Of a stretch of 64,000 nucleotides of DNA, positions 37,884 to 48,208 are shown piece by piece. The stretch is from Adineta ricciae (taxonomy: Eukaryota > Rotifera > Eurotatoria > Adinetida > Adinetidae). The stretch's first letter is position 1, and each line of letters begins with the position of its first letter. The DNA lies in the NCBI GenBank assembly GCA_905250025.1, contig CAJNOJ010000020.1:62001-126000 (forward strand), given 5' to 3'. The notes below the pieces were generated by a model that had not been told where the DNA came from, searched no databases, and saw nothing but the letters and a program-made list of their open reading frames with translations. The position numbers and the translations under genes were made by a program.

Positions 37884-40800
37884 TTACTGATTGGTATCAG
37901 AAGACGCTACTGATGTTGAAGTCTAAAAACGAAAAAAAGGAAGAACGTGAGCATATTTTCAATTGAAAACGATCGTCTTCGGGGTATGTCAAGCAAGCAT
38001 GCAGTGGGTGTATCTACGATTTTCTCAAACATGCGTATGTTTTTTTTTGCTCGAGAGTATAGTCTACCTCTCCTTGGCCACTAGGATGTATGTCATTCAA
38101 ATGTTTATCGAGTTGTTGAGTGATTGAATCTTGATTTTCAAGTGCTTCTTTACTTGAGCGAATCAATTCATTCAACTGTTCAGCACGAATGTCAATCACA
38201 ATCGGTGATAATGATGGTGATGGTTGTTTAACAAGTTCAAATGATTCGTCCTAGATAATATTAGTAGTCAATAGAGCTAGATTGATACGTAAATAAAGAA
38301 GCTAAGCAAAAGAAGAGTTCGTCATCCTATCCCTCGACGTGCAACAACTATGAATCAGAAAGAAAAGATAACGTCCTTACAGCAATCACTGCTGGACTGT
38401 TAGTAGCAAGCAGAAGTTTTTCGTCAAGCTGGTGTTTTAATGCACAAACTTCATTCGTTGATGCATCGTGCATCGATTGTAGCTGTTGAATTTCATTGCG
38501 AAGACGTTGGATTTCACCAGTTAAATGTTCATTCTCATTACGAACTGTTTCGACGACTGATTCTTTCTGAAAGGTAAAGACAAAGTTCAGATATATGAAA
38601 ACTTCCATGCAAAATCCGATTTACATCTTTCAATTCAGAGAGTAGTGATTCTTCTTTATTTTGTACAGTTTTTTCAATCTCTTTCAATTGATTTTCCTAA
38701 AAAATAGAGGAGAACTTTGCAAGATAATTGAACGATTAGTTGACTCACAATGTCATTCATGTTTCTTTGAAGTTGATCATTTTCGCGTTTCAATCCTGCA
38801 CATTCCTCTTGCATATTGTGCTACAGGAGATCCATAGAAAATCATATCAAAGAAAAATCGAAACTCCTCACCTTGTTGGTTTCTACCAATTGTCGATAGG
38901 TGGAAAACCAATGATCTGAATCCTAAGATCAAAAAGCCATTAGTACGTACAGTATGTGGAATGAGGAACATCATTACCTGATTGTCTTGTGGTAGTTGAA
39001 TTCGAAGATCTTCAGTGAGGAGATCAGTAAGCATTTTGCGGAGTTTTTCACGCTCTTGATGAAGATTTTCTTCGGATTTAGCAACAGTAGATTTCAGTTG
39101 CTCAACTTCATTGCGCAGAGCATTACTTTCTTGATTGTGAGATCTTGAATGAAAAGAAAAGATTATATCAATTGTAAATGAAATGTATCCTTACTCATTC
39201 GTTTGTTGTTGGAGGTTAATTTCTTTCTAGAAGGAAAATCACATTGATTTTCAAGAAGAAGATCCTCAGAAATTTACTTTTAATTCCTCAATTTCTTTCG
39301 TTAATGTTTGTATGGTGTTTTCGAATTCGCGTTCTTGTTCCTGTTTCGATTCGATTGTTTGTTTCAATTGTTGAATTTCCTTTTCGAATTGTTCACGTTC
39401 TTCAGTGCTGACTGTGAATGTTTGAACGTGTGTCGGCGACGATGGTTCAACGTGAACAATATCTTCGCGGCGTAGTTGTTCATTCTCACTTTCGAGCTGC
39501 GTAATGCGACTTTTAAGTTCGTCGACTTCCTGATCATTTGATTGACGATGGAATTTTTCTTCGACTGATTTCAATTCTTTTTCACTTTCTTGGAGTAATC
39601 TTGTCAGTTGCTCATTGTAACTACAACAATTCCATGAAAAATCGACATGAAATTTGATCGGAATATTCTTACCGAAGTAGATCTTCTTTTTCCTTCTGTG
39701 CTTCCTTAGCTAATAAATCATTACTGTGAGCTTTCTTTTCCCAATTAGCATTATCCATCGATAGTTTCTTCACTTGTTCACTTAACAATTGGAATTTGAG
39801 ATTGTTTGAATCTCCAGTGTTTGTCGTTGTCAATTGTTGTTGTAATTGAGCGTTTTCTTCAGTTAAACGTTTCACTTGCATTTCGAGTGTTTGAAGTTTT
39901 TGTTGCTGAGGTTGAGTAGCACCCTGCGAAGGAGTTGATTTATGGGAAACGGAATCTAATTGAGCATGAAGAATTTGATTTTCACGTTCTTTATCAGTTT
40001 TTTCTTTTAAGAGATCATGATTGCGGCGTTTTTCGGCATTGAGCTCGTCAGTTAGCTCTTTGACACGTTTCATGGAGTTTGTTTTCATATCTTTAGAAAT
40101 CGGAAATGGTTACATGAAAGCTTCGCTGACAAATGCACATACCATCAGCATAGGCTTTGGCTGATTCATCCATCACCTGCCCAATGTGGCTTTTAGGATC
40201 GATTTTTTGGCCAAGTTGTAACTGAAAATGAACAGATAAAAATCACGTCGAGACCTGTTTAATGATTCGTCTTACTTTACTCCAATCTTGTTTGACGAGT
40301 AGTTGCTTATTAGCAATCTTTTGCATGATTATATCTAATTCATCAGTTGATAATGGGTATGCGTCGAGTGCGCACATTAATTCAGTAACAGCAAGTTGAG
40401 AAGATGGAAGAGCTAATAGCAAAAGTTCATCGAATATAGAGCCAGATGACATACAAAACAAAACCCTACCTTTAATAAGATCAGCAACTTTAGCTGTTGG
40501 TGGTGTTGCTTTTGTTTGTTGTTGTTGTTGTTTAGGGGGTAGTGAGGTCGTTGCTGTCGGAGTATTAACTTGAACTATTGTTGGCTTTTGTGTAGGCTGT
40601 TGGCGTTGAACTGAAGCTGGAGATGATTGCTGAACAGGAACAACAGTTGGTGTTGCAGGATTAGCATGCTGCAGATAAGCAAAGAATATATCAATTAGTT
40701 TGACTAAGTTTAACTTACAGGTTTGTTTTGTTGCTGTTGCAATGGTGCTGCTGTCGATTTATGTCGATTACCACCAACCACTGTAAACGGTTCATGATCT

Positions 40801-41390
40801 TCGATGACTTCGGCCGACTTTTTAGTTGTTGTTGTTGCCATTGTTGGTTTATTGTTGGTGGTTGTTGACTGTGGCTGTTTTTGACCTTTCGTTTGTTGTT
40901 TATTTGTTTCGACTTCATTTTTAGTCGTTGTTGATTTTGGATGAGTTACCGGTGGTGCTCGTGCTGTTGCGCTTTTAACATTTGCTTCGACTTGAGTTAA
41001 TGGTGTCTTATTTTTATTGCGTTTACGAGCTTTTGACGAATTTTCAGCAGTTTGTGATTGTTGTAGATTTACTAATTCTTGTTCGCTTTCTTCCTGTTCA
41101 TCATCGGTTTCTTCACTAGCTTGTACTGTTGTTCCTTTCGCTTTCGTTCGTACTTGTTCTTCGTCTTTGGCATCACGTTTGGGTTTCTTTTGATCTTTGC
41201 GTTTCTTCTTTCCTTGATCGACAAGTGTTTTTTCCTTTTTCTTTTTCTCACTTGTTACATCCGAATGTTGATTACTATCGTCGTTCGCCAACGGGTCGGA
41301 CATATTTATTTTCCATGCCAAAAAGCCAAAGAAACCTACTAATGTTGCAATGATAACCAATGCAATAACGATAGTTAGCCAATCAATCAT
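37884..41390 (-). CDS. Kinectin/RRBP1-like ER coiled-coil protein
   Basis: Minus-strand multi-exon gene starting at the ATG at 41390, MIDWLTIVIALVIIATLVGF: an N-terminal membrane anchor of about 22 residues. A highly basic Lys-rich segment (EKKKKEKTLVDQGKKKRKDQ) follows, as in p180/RRBP1 and kinectin, then a Thr/Gln-rich low-complexity linker (to about 40480). A conserved block contains PLSTDELDIIMQKIANKQ and LLVKQDWSKLQLGQKIDP, matching the family's LSEKxGIIQDTWHKATQKGDP region. The rest (37884-40090) is long heptad coiled coil (for example LKSRITQLESENEQLRRED). Family members anchor kinesin, ribosomes or elongation factor at the rough ER. Ends at 37884. Assignment to kinectin versus RRBP1 is not possible by eye. 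Confidence 0.78.
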
Positions 41391-42219
41391 ATTGTCTTCT
41401 CTTGTTGAGTTTGCTTGTTTGAATTCCAAATACACACTCTCACACACGCACAACACACTTAGATAAACGATCTGAAAACAAAGCAGAAACAGCGTACACG
41501 AAGGCAACGACAACAGCTGGAAGTTTTATTTCGACTTATTCGGACACGTTCTAGAACGAAAATGAAGAAGAACCAAGGCAGAGAAAAGAAACGTATTAGC
41601 TCCCTATCCTATATAAACAAGAAAAGAGGATATCTTCGACCGATGTAGCACGTGTATGCATTTTAGACGAGAATTTCTGCAAGGAATCTATTTGTTATTA
41701 TTTACAGAGATCTTATCTTATCGATCGTTTGCATTGTGAAACGATAAGAAATGAGAATGAAGGTACGACGACATATCAATGGCGAATATCAGCCAATTGG
41801 ATGATAACATCACTGATCTCTCGTTCTCGTCTTCTTCAATAGGAAGAACACACGAAGACATCTGCACGAAATCACAGCAAATCATCTTTCTCTTTTCAAA
41901 TTTTATCACTGATGGCTGTTCATTGCCTTATTCACCACGCTGATATACAAGCAATTAAAAGCTCATAGGCATAGCAAATATAGATCAATCAATGAAAAGT
42001 TTGGTATAATGTTTCCAATGGAGCAGTTAGTGCAAAGCTAGTGCATAAATCTTCAGATGATTGATAAGACCAGTTTAAATTTATCTTATATCATACGTCA
42101 ATTCTATTGTATTCTGTTCGGATCTTATAATGTGGTTGAAAACTAGACTGAATGATACCTGCTCGAAAACCTTGATGCGTCATTTTTTGTTAATGGACAA
42201 ATATCTGTGACGTTTTGAT

Positions 42220-42227
42220 TGACGTCA
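42220..42227. promoter_or_regulatory. Palindromic CRE (TGACGTCA)
   Basis: Perfect 8-bp cAMP-response element, with a TGACG half-site at 42208-42212. It lies about 93 bp before a TATA box and 170 bp before the ATG of the small gene. CREB/ATF binding is inferred. Confidence 0.45.
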
Positions 42228-42320
42228 AACTACAGTAAGCTTTGTGTCATGGATGGATGCCTTACTAATTTTGCTCTTAAAGTAGAAATATTTTCGTGGG
42301 ATCAAACGGGTCTTTCGTCC

Positions 42321-42328
42321 TATAAATA
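42321..42328 (+). promoter_or_regulatory. TATA box (TATAAATA)
   Basis: Canonical TATAAATA 68 bp upstream of the ATG at 42396, a normal TATA-to-start distance for a short 5' UTR. Confidence 0.55.
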
Positions 42329-42395
42329 CTCACATTTTCGAAAGCAGTGCATATTCATTTGCTTACAACTTCTACTTATCTTCTACACTTCAAAC

Positions 42396-42674
42396 ATGTA
42401 TAACGCATACGGTGCAAATCGAGCAGCGCAACGTGAACTGGCATCCGACATGTGGATTCAAAGACACATTCCCGGTGGATTAAACAGTAAGTTTCTCTTT
42501 TTGAAATGAATCTTTTATAGTGTTGATCTAATGGCATGTTCTCATCTAGGCCCATTAGGACGCCAACTGGATAACTACCTCGGTGGAAATCCAAATCCAA
42601 CATGGGGCCAAATGACGGGTGGTTATTCAGCCTATCAAGGCTATGGCAACGGATATGGCTATCGTCGGTGGTAG
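42396..42674 (+). CDS. Orphan 71-residue Gly/Tyr-rich small protein
   Basis: Two exons (42396-42486 and 42550-42674, 63-nt GT-AG intron, phase 1) give 71 residues. Exon 1 encodes a charged helical part (MYNAYGANRAAQRELASDMW). Exon 2 encodes PLGRQLDNYLGGNPNPTWGQ and a Gly/Tyr-rich end (SAYQGYGNGYGYRRW). No signal peptide. Family not recognised. Support for a real gene: matching splice phase, TATA box and CRE upstream, AATAAA 62 nt past the stop, and biased Gly/Tyr composition in the frame. The Gly-Tyr tail resembles low-complexity regions of stress or structural proteins, but that is only composition. Confidence 0.65.
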
Positions 42675-42736
42675 TTTGAATCAATCATGATTATCATTGA
42701 TTTCATGTAAAATATGAAAGCATTTGTCATAATTTA

Positions 42737-42742
42737 AATAAA
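42737..42742 (+). promoter_or_regulatory. Poly(A) signal AATAAA of the 71-residue gene
   Basis: AATAAA 62 nt after the stop codon. Confidence 0.55.
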
Positions 42743-43010
42743 ATCTCGAAAACATCCATTTTGTAATTGTTAACGATGACGATGTGAAGTTGCAAATTTG
42801 CGAGAGATGCGATAAACAAACTCTGATTGTTGTCTGTGAATAAAAAGTACGAGTAGATCAAAAACTATCGTCAGAAACAAACAGAAGAGTTTGAAGTATT
42901 GACTCAAGGAAAGAAAGATATGTTTTATATAAATGCTTTTTGAATATATAACAAACACATCAGTCCATCTTCTTTTTCTCTTGAGTCTATTACCATAAAT
43001 TTAGAGTCTA

Positions 43011-45231
43011 ATGCGCGCGAAACCATCTAATATAGACTCACAGTATGAATCGGACGACGACCAAAATTCATTGAAACATAATGAATCTTCGCCTGATCCA
43101 CACTATCATCGTACTGTTGTTAACCCATATGAAAACTCTGTTGGCAGAATTAATTCAGTAGATGACAGAGAAAGAGAAACCGAACCTTTATTGGATATAA
43201 ACAAAGTAGAACCAGTTTCGACAAGTTACCTACCATGCACAAAAATATCTTCGCGTTATGTTCTCGCAATTTGGGCTTTCTTTGGTTTCTTCGCTTTGTA
43301 TGCAATGCGCGTGAATTTATCTGTTGCCATCGTTGCCATGGTAAAAAGGCTCTCCAGATTCGAAATACCATAGGTAATCTGTACTTATTGTTGTTGTAGG
43401 TAGCTCCACAGAGCACCTTGAATCGATCAGTTCAAGCATGTCCGGTTACGAAAGTAAATTCCACAAAACCTCCACCCGTAAGCTTTACATTATTCATTGG
43501 TTGTAGAAACTGTATTTCTTCAAAATAGGAATATGAATTTGATTGGGAGCCATCAAAACAAGGACTAATTCTCGGCGCTTTTTTCTATGGCTATATTACT
43601 ACACAAATGTAAGTTACCATCTAGCTGGAACTTCCCTTCGAATACGATGTTTCTTTCAATATGATTTGTAGAATAGGAGGTAATACAAGTGTGTACGGAT
43701 GTAGTCTGCTCATATGTGGAAGTCGTTTTCTTCTCAGGTAATTTGGCTGAGAAGTTTGGCGCTAAATGGATTTTTGGCGGCAGTATTTTGGTTTCGAGTA
43801 TTCTAACGCTTTTAACACCACTAGCAGCCCGTGTTGACTATCGTCTACTGGTCGCAATTAGAGTCATCATCGGTATGGCCTCTGGTCCAGCCTTTCCATC
43901 AGCAGCAGCACTCTGGGGGCAATGGGTAAAACTAAGTTTTATCATGATAACTCTTATCTTTTAAATATAAAAGATCCCGGCATCTGAACGTAGTACAGTT
44001 CCGCCAGCAGCACAAACTGGAACCAATATCGGTATCATATGTACCACACCGTTAGTCAGTGTCATGGTCGACGGCGGCTTTCTCGGTGGATGGCCGTCGG
44101 CATTTTATGTTTTCGGTATGAAAAAAACGCTTTATATGATTTTCAGACAAGTAACTCTGTTCGATAATTAGGTGCGCTTTCTGTTTTATGGTTTATTGGT
44201 TGGTGCTTTTTTGGCTTTAATTCTCCGAATGTTCATCCAAGAATTTCGAAGAAAGAACTCATCTATCTTAATAAAGAGATTGTATCACATCCGACTAAAG
44301 TATGAAAATCATAACGCCAGATTGAATCTCATTCTGCTTATATTCGAAGCGTCGTCGTACACCGTGGAAAGCAATCGCGCGTTGCGCACCCCTCTATGGT
44401 GTTGCAATCAATCATGTGTGTTTTAATTTCATCTACTATACTCTGTTGACGTCATTACCAACTTATTTTTCTACTATACTTAATTTCAATTTACATCAGG
44501 TTTCACTCATTTCGAAAAGTTCTTGCTGATCAGTTGAATTTTTAGAGTGGTTTTACTTTTGCTTTACCATACTGTGCGCAATTTCTTACGATTATTGTTA
44601 TTGGCCAACTCGTTGATCGTATTCGAGCACGAAAGATTCTCTCGATCACAGTGCTTCGAAAAGCACAAGCTATTATCGGTAAAACCATTCAAGTTCAAAA
44701 ACGAAAGCTATAGTTCAAGATTTTGCTATTCAGGTACACTCGGTACATGTTCATTTCTCATCGCAATCGGTTACATGGGATGCGATCATATTGGCGCTGT
44801 TATTTGTTGTATTCTTGCGGTTGGCTTTCTCGGCTTTAATACATGTGGACCGATCATTGCTCATTTAGATATCGCATCAAATTATGCTGGTAAGATTTGA
44901 CGTACATTAATAGCTCTCATTGTTTGGCTTTAGGAACATTGGTCGGAATCACAAATATGCTAGCCACTATACCTGGTTTTGTCGGTCCATATGTAGTTGG
45001 TGCTATTACGAACGATAATGTATGATCTCCTTTCTTGTTTTTTCATTCATGATGAAACAACACATCTGTTTGTTTGTTCGTTTGTAGCAAACAATTGCTG
45101 CTTGGCGAATGATATTCAGCATTTCTGCTGGTATTGGTGCTTTTGGTTGTATAGCCTTTTGTATTTTATTCAATGGCGAAGAACAAAAATGGAATCGTAT
45201 TGATTATGAAGAAGAATCGGTTGATACCTAA
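43011..45231 (+). CDS. SLC17-family transporter (sialin / vesicular anion type)
   Basis: Major facilitator superfamily protein with about 12 membrane helices, of the SLC17 group (sialic acid, glutamate, nucleotide or phosphate transport, H+ or Na+ coupled, lysosomal or vesicular). The ATG at 43011 opens a cytoplasmic Ser/Asp/Glu-rich tail of about 75 residues. Helix 1 carries FALYAMRVNLSVAIVAM, the family signature. Then come EFDWEPSKQGLILGAFFYGY, GGNLAEKFGAKW, GMASGPAFPSAAALWGQW, IPASERS, and HLDIASNYAG with TNMLATIPGFVGPYVVG near the end. An 8-nt microexon at 43672-43679 is needed to keep frame between TTQI and GGNLAE. At least ten short introns. The usual QIPGG is QIIGG here. Substrate cannot be told by eye. 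Confidence 0.87.
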
Positions 45232-45963
45232 GCAGAATTTGGACTCGAATCTTTCTATATTTGTGATTTTTCTGATAAGGTTTAACAGCAGAACACAGTG
45301 GTTATAAAATTATTTCATACCAGAGTTGTATTCTATTGCATAAATCTATAAAACTTCAATACTCAAATAGAGAGAGAACTTATTTTGTCAACACGGATAA
45401 ACAGATAATTATTTGACTATTTATCATGTAATGTCACCGCTCAGTGACGCATTCAATGCAAGAATTTCGCGTCCTAAAATCACAAACGAATTCTGTACCG
45501 AACATTAGCTTCGTTCTTTATATAACTTATTGACAAACATAATCAAAGCTTATCTAAACTATCGATGTGCCGTTTTATGCATCTCTAGGGGAAAAGCATG
45601 AGTATATCACATAACATCAGTTATATTCTCCAATAAAAACAGTGATAACAAGAACAAAAAAAAACGAATGGATTTCTCGTGTTTATACTGAATACACTTC
45701 GGTAATGTTTACAATTAGTTGTTTTCATCACGTTTCGTGTCCTTTTACGTTTTGGCACTATTTATTCTTTCGGAGATATATTGTAGAGAGTATCTTTACC
45801 GATGACAAGTTTCCCGAGTACAAAAAAGTTATCTTATTATCTTTCGAAAATAGAGATAAGTCGATGGAGAATCAAAACGATACTAATTTTCGCCTGTTAG
45901 AGGATTACTTATTTTAAAACACTCCGCTTTCATTCTGGTATTTTTTTGTTACTATTTACAGAT
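45232..45963. other. Spacer upstream of the NHL gene
   Basis: 732 bp, no supported coding sequence. An open frame at 45642-45917 has no clean splice join to the NHL exon and is not accepted. Confidence 0.45.
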
Positions 45964-47207
45964 ATGATTGATGAGTACAGAAGAGATAGAGAGGAGAAAT
46001 ATAGACGATGTGCTAAGCAGCATTCGATCTATTGTGAACGAGAAAACAGTGAAATGGAAAGTGATTTGACCAAACGTCGACCGTCGTTAGTTCCCGATTG
46101 CTTGCCTGGATTACCTGTTGGATGGTCACCAACTATACCAATAGTAGAAGAAAACGACAACGACGATGAGAACAATTCGAGATGTTCCTCATCAAGTGCA
46201 CTCTCTTACTTACCAGCCATAGCAGATTATGAAATAAATCCATATATGGCTATTAAAAAGTTTCAATTGAATAATCATGCGCCGTCGTCCATGGCGCATA
46301 CGTATGGTATCTGCGTTTTGAATACTGATGCAGAAGAAATTCTTGTTTGCGATCATTATAATAATCGTCTATTGATGTTCGATTCGATGACTGATGGGCA
46401 TTTATTGGAAGTATATCGTGGTGATCTCGTCTCACCCGAATGCGTAGCAACACGACCAAATCATCCTCAACAGGTCTACATCACGAAAGCACATTCGCTG
46501 TCTCTATATGATCTGGAGAAAAAGCAGTTTATACAGAAACTGGGCATTGAAGAAAGTGGCCATGCAAATAATCGATTTAATCTACCCGGTGGTATCGTTG
46601 TCGATCCAGAAAATGGGTAAGTTGATGTGAACAAACATACTTTCAAAGAAAATCTTCCTTTCTTCATTGATAACATCATAGAGAGGTTTACATGTGTGAT
46701 ACATGGAATCATCGAGTCTGCGTTTTCTCACCCGATTTTCGTTACGTTAACCGTCGATGGTACTTAACACGATGGGAACAACCACAGTATAAAGTAAAAC
46801 CAAACTCTCTTGCCATTAATGCCAACAATCAATGCGTAGTTACATGCGATGATGCTCCAACGTACCGCGGCGCTGTTTATCTGTTTGATAAGATGGGTTA
46901 TATACAAAAAATCTATGACCAACAATCACGCAAACAGCATCGAAATGTCGAAGCCAGGTTAAATGTGCCACATGGAATTCTATTAGATGATGCAGGAAAT
47001 TGGTTGACAGCGTGTTATTCCGATTCCGAATCAACTTGGGTCGAAAATCGAGTAGAATCCGATGAGCAGGAAAGAATCAATTATAGATATCATAAAAAAC
47101 TAGCAGGACCAAGCGCTTTAGCAATGAAACGTGATCAGACATTGATTGTTGGTGATCGAGATGATAGTGCAGTTTATTTTTTTAAACCAATTGCCCAACA
47201 AAATTGA
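45964..47207 (+). CDS. NHL-repeat beta-propeller protein
   Basis: Two exons (45964-46616, 46682-47207; 65-nt intron, phase 2) give about 392 residues. Residues 1-100 are charged and Ser-rich (MIDEYRRDREEKYRRC) with no signal peptide. The rest is a run of NHL-like blades: AHTYGICVLNTDAEEILVCD then NNRLLMFD; FNLPGGIVVDPENGEVYMCD then WNHRVCVF; VKPNSLAINANNQCVV; RLNVPHGILLDDAGNWLTAC; KLAGPSALAMKRDQTLIVGD. NHL propellers bind RNA or protein (TRIM-NHL, Brat). No RING, B-box or coiled coil precedes it here, so it is not a TRIM protein. The ATG lies 2 nt after a splice-acceptor-like TTTACAG, so an upstream or trans-spliced exon is possible. Confidence 0.8.
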
Positions 47208-47255
47208 CTAAATTTATTTTTATTGTAAAGACAAAAGTGCTTTGTATTCTGATTG

Positions 47256-47261
47256 AATAAA
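47256..47261 (+). promoter_or_regulatory. Poly(A) signal AATAAA of the NHL gene
   Basis: AATAAA 48 nt after the stop codon of the NHL gene. Confidence 0.5.
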
Positions 47262-48208
47262 TATGTTTCTATGCCAGCATCAAGCACTATCTTCTCGCAA
47301 TGATTGTATCACAACTCCCTAAAGTCAATCAAATTGCGCGACAATAGCTAAATTTGATAGAAAAAAAACGAAATAAACAATCACAAACTCGTGCACTGTA
47401 ATATTGCATTTCTTTCTAGCGAACTTTGAAATCAGCTTCTCGTTTTTATATTCGTTGCTCATTCTCACCTTGAAACATTTTATGTCTGCCTCACCACAAG
47501 TCTTAACTGAGACAAAACCGCGAATATCAAACGAAAATTGATACACAACGACGTATTTCTCTTTGAAATGCATGAGTGCTCACCAGGATAGCAGATTTCT
47601 GTGTAAATATACCTTTCCCTAAAATCTTTTCTACTTAGAAATCCTCCTAAAAACTTATTCATTTTTCGCAGTACAAGTGCATTGACATTCATAACATGAT
47701 AGTCATATTTGTCAACTAAGTCACTCATCTGTTCTGTTGATAACATGTCATTTTATCTGATGATGTATGGTGCGATCATCTTTCGAAATATACTACTATT
47801 GTATTCATGGCGTGATTCTCTCTCGAGTACACGAATCAACATTGTGTCTTTATATATATATTCGTCAATGTTCTCAGAACTTTCTAGCCTTCATATACAT
47901 CTCTTTCTTTTCTTTCGCGCTTTCAAAACTTTATCTGTGTATAAAACCATCCCTTGTAAAATATTCTACTTGGCAGTAATAATCGCATTGAACAGGTAAG
48001 CTGATAGAAATGCACTAATCGATATTCTAATTATATGAAAGAGCTGGCCATGAAGATTAGAAAAAGACAAGACTTGATGATACACGACTCCTTTACGCTT
48101 CGAACATATAACCTACAATTTTACGAGACTACTGATCAGATTTCTATTTTTATTTCTTTTTCGTCATTATAGACAACAAATAATAGTTCGGATCACAATC
48201 TTGCAAAT
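47262..48208. other. Spacer upstream of HMG-CoA reductase
   Basis: About 0.95 kb without a supported gene. Open frames on both strands between 47325 and 47999 lack conserved sequence. A splice-acceptor-like TTATAG lies near 48168-48173, 35 nt before the start codon. Confidence 0.45.

Larger units (their letters stand above)
41391..42395. other. Spacer between kinectin-like gene and the 71-residue gene
   Basis: About 1 kb. Left part is the upstream region of the minus-strand kinectin-like gene. Right part contains the CRE and TATA box of the small plus-strand gene. No other gene supported. Confidence 0.5.

Noticed and set aside
45642-45917. Possible upstream exon of the NHL gene
   Set aside because: No GT donor gives a frame compatible with the exon at 45964.
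47325-47999. Overlapping ORFs on both strands
   Set aside because: Neither strand shows a recognisable family, and the frames are Phe/Ile/Ser-rich as expected of AT-rich non-coding DNA.
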